A stretch of DNA of 13,026 nucleotides from Methanomassiliicoccales archaeon (GTDB lineage Archaea; Thermoplasmatota; Thermoplasmata; Methanomassiliicoccales; UBA472), in NCBI GenBank assembly GCA_013329565.1, contig DUJZ01000004.1, positions 1 through 13,026 of the forward strand. Direction: 5' to 3'. The translations under genes and the position numbers were made by a program. Below, one piece after another: positions 1-5,408 of this stretch; positions within the stretch are counted from its first letter, which is position 1; the number at the start of each line of letters is the position of its first letter. Below the pieces are notes generated by a model. It had not been told where the DNA came from. It worked only from the letters and a program-made list of their open reading frames with translations, and did no database searches.

Positions 1-2401
1 CCACGAAGTTCTGCCCGGCCGGCCTCTGGTTGAAGGCCACGAAGTCCATGAACTTGGTCTGGACCATCGGCTTCTGCGGGTAGTGCAGGATGTGCCCTCG
101 GGTGTCGGGACGCTTGCGGTAGTTGCTGGAAGCGAGTCCCAACGATTGCTTGGCCATACCCGCTCCCATGGTGACACGCGGGGACGAGTTGTGCTCGGGA
201 TATGGAACCATGCCTGCGCATACGCCCAAGATGACCATGGGGTCCACTTCCATGTGGGTGTGGCCCTTGTCGAACAGGTAGTCGACCTTGGTCGAACCGC
301 CGCAGTGCCGGCACTTCAGCTCGGCCTGCTTGTCCGCGGTACCAGGGTTCATCCAGTCCATGTCCAGCGGGGATATGTCGCGGTCGCAGTTCCCGCATTT
401 CAGGGGCACCTCGAACGGCTCGACGGAGATGAAGGTGTCCTCCTCCTCTTCGGCGTCGATCCATTCGAGAATTCCCTCGCGCACCAGGTCGGACCAGCGC
501 ATCTTGCCGGCCCGGATGTCCTCCAGGTGCTTGCGGGTGATCATCAGGCAGCCGTCCTTCAGGACCAGCAACGCCCGGCGCAGACGGCCCTCGTCGCAGT
601 TGATGATGACCTCGTCCATCTCCTCGTCGTAGCGGATGTTGATCTCATCCGACAGCAATCCGGAGCGGCGGCGGCTCCTCATCTGGTTGACCAGGTCCTT
701 GGCGTGGTCGTGCACGCCCTTCAGGTCGCCGTTCACGTAGACGCGGGTGCCGGCCATCTGCTGGCCCTTGACCTCGTGTATTCCCAAATCCTTGAGCAAG
801 AAGGTCACGTCCTCCTCGCGGAAGCCCTCGGAGACGTTGATTATCAGGGCGGCGTTCTTGACCAGCCCGCAGTTCTGACCTTCCGGGGTCTCGTTCGGAC
901 AGAGCCTGCCCCACTGGGTCGGGTGCAGGTCTCGCGCTTCAAAGTGAGGCTGGCTTCTGGTCAGAGAGGAGGTGACCCTCCTCAGGTGGGATATGGTGCT
1001 CATGTTGGACGTGCGGTCCAACAGCTGGCTGACGCCGGCGCGCCCGCCCACCCAGTTTCCGGTGGCCAGAGCGTGCAGAAGGCGGTGGGTCATCAGGTCC
1101 GGCCTGATGGACCCCTTGGTGCTCAGGTCCTTCTTGCGGGCGTAGGAGCGTTCCAGTTGGTACTTCAGGTCCTTGACCAGGTTGGTGAAGGACACCCGGA
1201 ACAGGTCCTCCATGAGATCGCCGGAGAGCTTCAGGCGCTTGTTGGCGTAGTGGTCCTTGTCGTCCTCCTTGCGCTTCCCGAGGGAAAGCTCGAGCACCGA
1301 CCTGGCTATCCTCCCTAGGAATATGGCCTTCTTCAACCGGTCCTCCTTGACGTCGCCCAGGTGGGGCAGCAGGGAGCGGTCGATGATCGATTCGACCTTC
1401 TTGACCCGGTACTCCTTGGCCTGGCCGGTGGCGAACTTCTTCTCCAGGTAGGTCAAGGCGTGGTCGGTGGTGAAGATGCCGTTTGGACCGTACAGCTTGG
1501 CGTCCTGGATCTCCTCCAGGTTAGCGTAGACGATGTTGGCCATCTCCGGAGCGGAGACGATGGCTTCATAGATCTGCTCGTCGTCCTCCATTCCCAGGGC
1601 CTTCATCAGGGCCACCAGAGGGATCTGCCCGGAGGCGGCGGGAACGGTGACCATGAGCATGCCGTCGCGCTTCTTTTCCACGAGGGTAAGGGCGCGGTGG
1701 CCCTCCTTCTGCGAGAAGACCTTGGCAACCTCCATGGCGGTGCCGTACCTCTCGCTGAGCTCGACCATGACCCGGTTCGGCGCCAGGTCCTCCAGGGTGA
1801 TGAGGACCCTCTCCGTCCCGCCGATGATGAAGTACCCGCCGGCGTCCATGGGGTCCTCGCTCCTCTTCATGAGCTCGGCGTTGTACTGCTCGTCGGTCAG
1901 GTCGTACTCCTTCTCCATGTTCTCCTTGAAGATGTTGCACTTGCGGGACTTCACCATGATGGGCAGGTCACCGATGTGGATGTCCTTCTCCTCCTTTTCG
2001 ATGCCGTCCTCTATGATGGTGACGTCCAACAGCATGGGGGCCATGTAGTTCAGGTTCCTGAGCCTGGCCTCCATCGGGGTGATGTTGTGAACGAAACCGT
2101 TGGCCTCGCGGACCATGGGCTCGCCGATCTTGAGGGTCGGCGGCAGGTGCTGGTCGACCTGGCCTGTCTTTTCGTCCCTGCGGCGGCCGACGCGGATCTG
2201 GACGATGCGCCCGTTGGTCTTCTCCGGGTCCAGCGTGATCAAGCCCCGCTCGGGGTCCTCGGCGGACACCCTGACGTTGTCGACGATCTTCTGCATCCGG
2301 CTGTTCGGATTGCTCTGGGACGACAGAAAATCATTGAAACTGGCTATGTGATGGTTTACTATGCTGCTCTCTTTAAAGTAGAGTTCGACGAGGTCCCTCA
2401 A
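1..2401 (-). CDS. rpoB: DNA-directed RNA polymerase subunit B (unsplit), 3' end outside the window
   Basis: This is the second-largest catalytic subunit of archaeal RNA polymerase. About 800 codons are visible and the gene leaves the window at base 1. The N-terminus (RDLVELYFKESSIVNHHIASFNDFL) is typical of archaeal B. The fork signature ETPEGQNCGLVKN lies near residues 504-516, and DPMVILGV plus PYPEHNSSPR and FNQRPAGQNFV lie near the edge. The frame is open through the place, just after ETPEG, where methanogens and halophiles split the gene into B'' and B'. Residues about 665-715 hold an inserted pair of CxxC motifs (C669/C672 and C697/C700), which looks like a zinc ribbon. Start choice: TTG at 2401 lies five bases after GGTGA (2411-2407), the spacing seen at rpoH and TBP. 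GTG at 2410, overlapping the rpoH stop, is the alternative. It is probably co-transcribed with rpoH. Confidence 0.96.
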   Translation of the reverse strand, partial: MRDLVELYFKESSIVNHHIASFNDFLSSQSNPNSRMQKIVDNVRVSAEDPERGLITLDPEKTNGRIVQIRVGRRRDEKTGQVDQHLPPTLKIGEPMVREANGFVHNITPMEARLRNLNYMAPMLLDVTIIEDGIEKEEKDIHIGDLPIMVKSRKCNIFKENMEKEYDLTDEQYNAELMKRSEDPMDAGGYFIIGGTERVLITLEDLAPNRVMVELSERYGTAMEVAKVFSQKEGHRALTLVEKKRDGMLMVTVPAASGQIPLVALMKALGMEDDEQIYEAIVSAPEMANIVYANLEEIQDAKLYGPNGIFTTDHALTYLEKKFATGQAKEYRVKKVESIIDRSLLPHLGDVKEDRLKKAIFLGRIARSVLELSLGKRKEDDKDHYANKRLKLSGDLMEDLFRVSFTNLVKDLKYQLERSYARKKDLSTKGSIRPDLMTHRLLHALATGNWVGGRAGVSQLLDRTSNMSTISHLRRVTSSLTRSQPHFEARDLHPTQWGRLCPNETPEGQNCGLVKNAALIINVSEGFREEDVTFLLKDLGIHEVKGQQMAGTRVYVNGDLKGVHDHAKDLVNQMRSRRRSGLLSDEINIRYDEEMDEVIINCDEGRLRRALLVLKDGCLMITRKHLEDIRAGKMRWSDLVREGILEWIDAEEEEDTFISVEPFEVPLKCGNCDRDISPLDMDWMNPGTADKQAELKCRHCGGSTKVDYLFDKGHTHMEVDPMVILGVCAGMVPYPEHNSSPRVTMGAGMAKQSLGLASSNYRKRPDTRGHILHYPQKPMVQTKFMDFVAFNQRPAGQNFV

Positions 2402-2406
2402 TAAGT

Positions 2407-2673
2407 TCACCCTCTGATGACGAGGCGGAATACTTCCGCCGTTTCGGACGTCTGGCTGTCCCTTATGATCTTAACGACGCTCTTCTCAGGTATGTCCTTG
2501 TTTATGGCCACCTTGAGCGTCTTGATCGCCGCGTCGCTGTCCTTTATCTTGGGCAGCTGGTCGCGGGTTATCTTGAGCCGCTTGAGGACCTTGTCGGTCT
2601 CTTCATCGGTCAAAAGCTCGTGTCTGGGCACCATTGTGTGCTTTAATATGTTAAATGGTACGGAATCATCCAA
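2407..2673 (-). CDS. rpoH: DNA-directed RNA polymerase subunit H
   Basis: This is the small archaeal/eukaryotic-type RNA polymerase subunit (RPB5 C-terminal homologue), which sits in the polymerase jaw. The 88-residue product shows the family pattern: FNILKHTMVPRHELLTDEE near the N-terminus, LPKIKDSDAAIKTL in the middle and VVKIIRDSQTSETAEVFRLVI at the end. Length is close to the usual 75-90. The chosen start is TTG at 2673, because a strong Shine-Dalgarno stretch GAGGTGATT (2685-2677) sits just upstream with five bases between GGTGA and TTG. GTG at 2682 is in frame but lies inside that Shine-Dalgarno stretch. The stop lies five bases before the rpoB TTG, so the two are almost certainly one operon in the conserved archaeal order H-B. 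Confidence 0.95.
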   Translation of the reverse strand: MDDSVPFNILKHTMVPRHELLTDEETDKVLKRLKITRDQLPKIKDSDAAIKTLKVAINKDIPEKSVVKIIRDSQTSETAEVFRLVIRG

Positions 2674-2685
2674 ACGAATCACCTC
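2671..2685 (-). promoter_or_regulatory. Shine-Dalgarno deciding the rpoH TTG start
   Basis: On the minus strand GAGGTGATT (2685-2677) is a near-perfect match to the anti-Shine-Dalgarno complement. It is followed by TTG at 2673, with five bases between GGTGA and TTG. The same GGTGA-N5-TTG geometry occurs at rpoB (2411-2399) and TBP (10934-10946), and GGTG with equal spacing precedes ATG at aEF-1beta and priL. Confidence 0.6.
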
Positions 2686-2769
2686 ATACCATGCAGAAAC
2701 CGGGGCGTTCCTCCACTGAGTATTGGCTTTACAAAAACGATTTGGGAATCGGGTTTGGATACTTCGGTC

Positions 2770-2784
2770 TGCATATTTCTTTCA
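2770..2784 (-). promoter_or_regulatory. Possible TATA/BRE promoter for rpoH-rpoB
   Basis: The minus strand reads GAAAGAAATATGC here, a weak BRE plus TATA-like match just downstream of the tRNA 3' end and about 100 bases before the rpoH start. A transcript would have a leader of roughly 75 bases. Read-through from the tRNA promoter is the alternative. Confidence 0.25.
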
Positions 2785-2808
2785 CCTACCCAAGCGGGCC
2801 CGCGGGGA

Positions 2809-2838
2809 TTTCCGCATACACGGAAGTACCGCGTACCA
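2809..2838 (-). other. tRNA intron 2 in the T-loop (position 59/60), 30 nt
   Basis: The T-stem GGGG/CCCC is the outer helix. Exon TTCG (2844-2841) pairs with intron CGGA (2814-2811; one T-G wobble) as the central 4-bp helix. Both bulges are AAT (2840-2838 and 2810-2808), each cut after AA. Joining gives TTCGAA+T, the standard T-loop. The inner side relaxes: one G-G mismatch, then GTACGC paired with GTGTAT (two G-T wobbles), closing a nine-base loop. Confidence 0.85.
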
Positions 2839-2877
2839 TTCGAACCCCGGACCACCTGGTTAAAAGCCAGATGCTCT

Positions 2878-2907
2878 CTCTAGGGACCCTTCGTCTCCGA
2901 AGGTCCT
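2878..2907 (-). other. tRNA intron 1 in the D-loop (position about 20/21), 30 nt
   Basis: The central 4-bp helix pairs exon CTAG (2913-2910) with intron CTAG (2883-2880). The 5' bulge is GTA (2909-2907), cut after GT. The 3' bulge is AGA (2879-2877), cut after AG. Joining gives AGCTAGGT+AGAGC, restoring a normal D-arm. Inside, the intron folds as GGACC-TTCG-GAGA-CGAA-G-GGTCC, a nine-bp hairpin with a GAGA tetraloop and one bulged G. The outer helix is the D-stem GCTC/GAGC, separated from the central helix by two unpaired exon bases (AG), so the outer side is a 2x3 internal loop rather than a strict bulge. Confidence 0.85.
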
Positions 2908-2976
2908 ACCTAGCTGAGCTACGGGCCCATTGGTAAGTAAGTGCCGGCGTGTGAACGGGAGAGTAAATCCTTGTTC

Positions 2977-2990
2977 TATTTAATATTTCC
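2977..2990 (-). promoter_or_regulatory. TATA box and BRE of the tRNA-Lys gene
   Basis: The minus strand reads GGGAAATATTAAATAG, a BRE-like GGGAA followed by an AT-rich TATA box. A start 25 bases downstream would fall near 2955, about 27 bases before the mature 5' end at 2928, which fits a short leader removed by RNase P. Confidence 0.5.
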
Positions 2991-3216
2991 CATCCACCAC
3001 GGAACACTAGTCCTGTTGGCACACCGATCAACATGGACCCGCCGGATGTTCCTGCCGATTTTACGGTATTGAAAGCAATGTATAAGAACATGTGCCGCGG
3101 AAATTAATATTCAAATTTAATGAATATAAAATAACGTCCATGCCTACTATGCATACAGGAGAATAACGTAAAAGGGGACCCAGAAGCGGAAATTGTCCGC
3201 CGCACCTACCAATCAC

Positions 3217-3226
3217 GTATTTATAT
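3217..3226 (+). promoter_or_regulatory. TATA box of the zinc-protein/aEF-1beta operon
   Basis: The sequence GTATTTATAT matches the archaeal box A. The predicted start, 25 bases downstream near 3248, leaves a leader of only about ten bases before the ATG at 3259, so translation is probably near-leaderless. Confidence 0.55.
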
Positions 3227-3258
3227 GAGGACTATAATCACGCACAAAGCGATGTCCT

Positions 3259-3426
3259 ATGGAGAATGAAAAGATCTGCAACTCATGCGGGATTCGGCTG
3301 GTGGGCAATGGCATCACCTTCTTCAAGTGCCCGATTTGCGGCATTGAGGAGATCGGCCGCTGCGCCAAGTGCCGTGACCAGAGCGTCAAGTACGAATGCA
3401 AGAAGTGCGGCTTCATCGGTCCGTAA
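3259..3426 (+). CDS. Small four-CxxC zinc-finger protein (COG2888-like)
   Basis: This 55-residue protein is almost entirely metal ligands: CxxC pairs at C7/C10, C24/C27, C35/C38 and C47/C50, enough for two zinc sites, with short linkers between. It matches the archaeal family annotated as predicted zinc-ribbon RNA-binding protein involved in translation (COG2888, DUF1610-type), which includes the haloarchaeal HVO_2753-type microprotein. The ATG lies close behind a TATA box, and aEF-1beta begins ten bases after the stop, so the pair is a bicistron. I recall the same pairing with aEF-1beta in other archaea, and that neighbour supports a translation link. No catalytic function is implied, and the RNA-binding role is a family prediction. 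Confidence 0.88.
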   Translation: MENEKICNSCGIRLVGNGITFFKCPICGIEEIGRCAKCRDQSVKYECKKCGFIGP

Positions 3427-3436
3427 GGTGGTAGGC

Positions 3437-3703
3437 ATGGGAACCGTCGCCGCCACCTACTCGTTGATGCCCGAGGACACCGAGTTCGACTTTCAGGCCC
3501 TCATCGCCCAGCTGCCCTCCTTGGTGCCTGCGAACGTCAAGGTGGCCAAGGCCGAGATCAAACCCTTGGCCTTCGGGCTCAAGAAGCTGGAGACGGCCTT
3601 CGTCATGGAGGACGCACCCGGTCTGGTCGACAAGCTGGAAGAGGCCCTGCGCGCAGTGCCCGGCATCCAGAACGTCGAGACCGAGCAGGTCAGCCTGCTC
3701 TGA
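3437..3703 (+). CDS. ef1b: Translation elongation factor aEF-1beta
   Basis: This is the archaeal guanine-nucleotide exchange factor for EF-1alpha (aEF1A), acting in the cytoplasm to recycle EF1A-GDP to EF1A-GTP. The 88-residue product has the family length. It begins MGTVAATYSLMPED, continues with IKPLAFGLKKLETAFVMED, and ends with VPGIQNVETEQVSLL, the usual ferredoxin-like alpha-beta exchange domain. GGTGG (3427-3431), with five bases before the ATG, gives a clear ribosome binding site. Codons upstream of this ATG stay open as far as 3266, but that stretch is the zinc-protein gene read in another frame, so the longer frame is rejected. Confidence 0.95.
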   Translation: MGTVAATYSLMPEDTEFDFQALIAQLPSLVPANVKVAKAEIKPLAFGLKKLETAFVMEDAPGLVDKLEEALRAVPGIQNVETEQVSLL

Positions 3704-3708
3704 AATCA

Positions 3709-3731
3709 CCTTTATAGGCCTATCGAGGCCT
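3709..3731 (+). promoter_or_regulatory. TATA box followed by an inverted repeat, upstream of the radical SAM gene
   Basis: CCTTTATAGG (3709-3718) is TATA-like. It runs into AGGCCT-ATCG-AGGCCT (3716-3731), a six-bp stem with a four-base loop. The repeat lies between the TATA box and the predicted start near 3739, so it could be an operator. As RNA it would instead end the upstream aEF-1beta transcript, with the pyrimidine-rich TTCCCTTTACTGTTTT after it. Confidence 0.4.
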
Positions 3732-3759
3732 TCCCTTTACTGTTTTGGACGGGGTCACC

Positions 3760-5379
3760 GTGCCTGAAGTCCTCATCTTCGACGGCTACATAGACGAACC
3801 AGGGTCCCTGGGGGTTCCACCTTACATCCATCCTTTGCCGAGAGCGGTCTTCGGAGCGGTTCGGGATGCCGGGGGAACGCCTCATTACATCACCGTGGAC
3901 CAGTGGAGGAAAGGGAGGAAACTACCGCCCTCTGACCTGCTTGTCGTCCTATCAGGCATGTCCGTTCCCGGAAGGTACCTTCGGGGGATGCCGGCCTCGC
4001 GCCGGGAGCTTCTCCAGCTGATCGATGCCTATCGGGGGGAGACGGTTCTCGGCGGCCCGGCGGCCCTGGACCCGGTGCTCAAGGAGCGATCCCATCATTC
4101 GCATTATCTGGATGCCGCCGCGGCGGTGTACGATCTACTTGACGTAGGCAAGGCCGGGGACCGCTGGCGCGAGAGCGGGGAATGGAACCGCTGGATGCTG
4201 CTCGGCGCTGATTGCGTGCTATCGCACCCGGACCATCCCCAACCGCTGACGGCGGAGATGGAGACGTACCGCGGCTGCGTTCGGTACGTGAACGGCGGCT
4301 GCTCCTTCTGCGTCGAACCGCTCAAAGGCCGCCCGGTCTTCCGGGAGCCGGAGGCGATAGTGGCGGAAGCTCGAGCCCTCAGGGAAAGGGGAGTGGTCAA
4401 CTTCCGCCTGGGCTCGCAGACCTGCATCATATCCTACAAGGCAGAACTGGATGGCACAGACTGCCCGAGACCGAACCCGGACGCTCTGGAATCGTTGCTC
4501 AGCGGCATGTCGACGCTATCCCCGAACGTCCTGCACGTGGACAACGCCAACCCGGCGGTCATGGCCCGGCACCCTGAGGAGACGGAAAGGATACTCTCAT
4601 CACTGGTCGAACACTGCACGCCCGGTAACGTGCTGGCACTCGGCATGGAGACGGCCGATCCGGACGTCGGAAGGATGAACAACCTGAACGCCACCCCGGA
4701 GGAGGTGCTTTGGTCGGTCCGGGCGATAAACCGGGTAGGCGGAGGGCGCGGCGACAACGGACTTCCATACCTTCTTCCAGGGATCAACGTACTGGTGGGG
4801 CTGGAGGGTGAACGGAAAGAATCGCTGGATATCAACTACCGCTTCCTGAAGGGGATCCTGGACGAAGGACTCCTGCTTCGCCGAATAAACATCCGCCAGG
4901 TCATGCCCGTCCGGCGGGAGTTCCCGCAGACCGTGAGCCATTCCGAGTTCCTGCACTTCAAGGAAAGGATAAGGAAGGAGATCGACCGGCCCCTCCTGGA
5001 GCGACTGGTGCCTGTGGGTACGGTCCTCCGTTCCGTTTATACGGAAATGCGCGAGGGCAAGGTGACCTTCGGAAGGCAGATAGGAACGTATCCGCTGCTG
5101 GTCGGGATCCCGCATCCGGTCGATCTGGAAAGGTTCTACGACGTGGCGGTGGTCGGCCACGGCTTCCGGAGCATAAGCGCGGTCGAGCATCCGCTAAAAG
5201 TGAACAACTGCCACATAACCGCCCTGGAAGGGTTGCCGGGACTGGGCAGGAAACGGGCCATACGCCTGTTCCGGGCTCGCCCCTTAAAAGGTTACGACGA
5301 TCTCCGAAAGGCTTTGGACGACCCAAAGGTGGCCGACGCCGTGCTTCCCTTCCTGAGCTTCGTTCTTCCCGAACACTAA
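3760..5379 (+). CDS. Radical SAM protein with C-terminal helix-hairpin-helix (COG1031-like)
   Basis: An N-terminal Rossmann-like region (VLIFDGYIDEPGSLGVPPYIHP, then GGPAALD) resembles the B12-binding-like domain of B12/radical SAM and methylthiotransferase proteins. The cluster motif follows as CVRYVNGGCSFC, with cysteines at 173, 181 and 184 counted from this GTG. This is CX7CX2C rather than the usual CX3CX2C. The C-terminus has LPGLGRKRAIRLF, a helix-hairpin-helix that suggests nucleic-acid contact. The whole fits COG1031, an archaeal radical SAM family with no established reaction to my knowledge. The start is uncertain: GTG at 3760 begins the conserved part, and TTG at 3745 adds five residues. 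Neither has a good Shine-Dalgarno. PriL follows 29 bases downstream on the same strand. Confidence 0.88.
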   Translation: MPEVLIFDGYIDEPGSLGVPPYIHPLPRAVFGAVRDAGGTPHYITVDQWRKGRKLPPSDLLVVLSGMSVPGRYLRGMPASRRELLQLIDAYRGETVLGGPAALDPVLKERSHHSHYLDAAAAVYDLLDVGKAGDRWRESGEWNRWMLLGADCVLSHPDHPQPLTAEMETYRGCVRYVNGGCSFCVEPLKGRPVFREPEAIVAEARALRERGVVNFRLGSQTCIISYKAELDGTDCPRPNPDALESLLSGMSTLSPNVLHVDNANPAVMARHPEETERILSSLVEHCTPGNVLALGMETADPDVGRMNNLNATPEEVLWSVRAINRVGGGRGDNGLPYLLPGINVLVGLEGERKESLDINYRFLKGILDEGLLLRRINIRQVMPVRREFPQTVSHSEFLHFKERIRKEIDRPLLERLVPVGTVLRSVYTEMREGKVTFGRQIGTYPLLVGIPHPVDLERFYDVAVVGHGFRSISAVEHPLKVNNCHITALEGLPGLGRKRAIRLFRARPLKGYDDLRKALDDPKVADAVLPFLSFVLPEH

Positions 5380-5408
5380 TTATCAGGCAAGCGGATGAGG
5401 TGTAGCCG

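Larger units (their letters stand above)
2795..2928 (-). tRNA. tRNA-Lys (anticodon UUU) interrupted by two 30-nt introns
   Basis: Removing 2907-2878 and 2838-2809 leaves a perfect 74-nt tRNA. The acceptor is GGGCCCG/CGGGCCC with discriminator G. The D-stem is GCTC/GAGC with loop AGCTAGGTA. The anticodon stem is TCTGG/CCAGG with loop CTTTTAA, giving anticodon TTT at 2864-2862. The variable loop is TGGTC, the T-stem CGGGG/CCCCG and the T-loop TTCGAAT. No 3' CCA is encoded. The anticodon loop has no intron at the usual 37/38 site. Both breaks are at non-canonical places, about 20/21 in the D-loop and 59/60 in the T-loop, and each junction fits a bulge-helix-bulge cleavage site (separate entries). 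The gene lies upstream of rpoH on the same strand. Lys identity is secure from the anticodon, and G73 is compatible with it. Confidence 0.95.
2929..3258. other. Intergenic promoter region, no gene recognised
   Basis: This stretch of 330 bases separates the minus-strand tRNA from the plus-strand zinc-protein gene. It holds the likely tRNA TATA box (2977-2988), an AT-rich patch around 3100-3136 with a TATA-like GAATATAAAATAA, a small inverted repeat GCGGA-AATTG-TCCGC (3186-3200), and the TATA box of the zinc-protein gene (3217-3226). I saw no coding signal and no box C/D pair. The 61-codon minus-strand frame crossing it overlaps the tRNA and resembles nothing. Confidence 0.6.

Noticed and set aside
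83..2404. Long plus-strand open frames across 83-1318 and 1361-2404
   Set aside because: They are antisense to rpoB, which shows clear family motifs. GC-rich codon use keeps the opposite strand open; the translations are low-complexity and resemble nothing.
2906..3091. 61-codon minus-strand frame at the tRNA promoter
   Set aside because: It overlaps the 5' end of the tRNA and its promoter, with no family resemblance and no ribosome binding site.
3266..3703. 145-residue N-terminally extended aEF-1beta
   Set aside because: The extension is the zinc-protein gene in another frame. The ATG at 3437 has a Shine-Dalgarno and matches family length.
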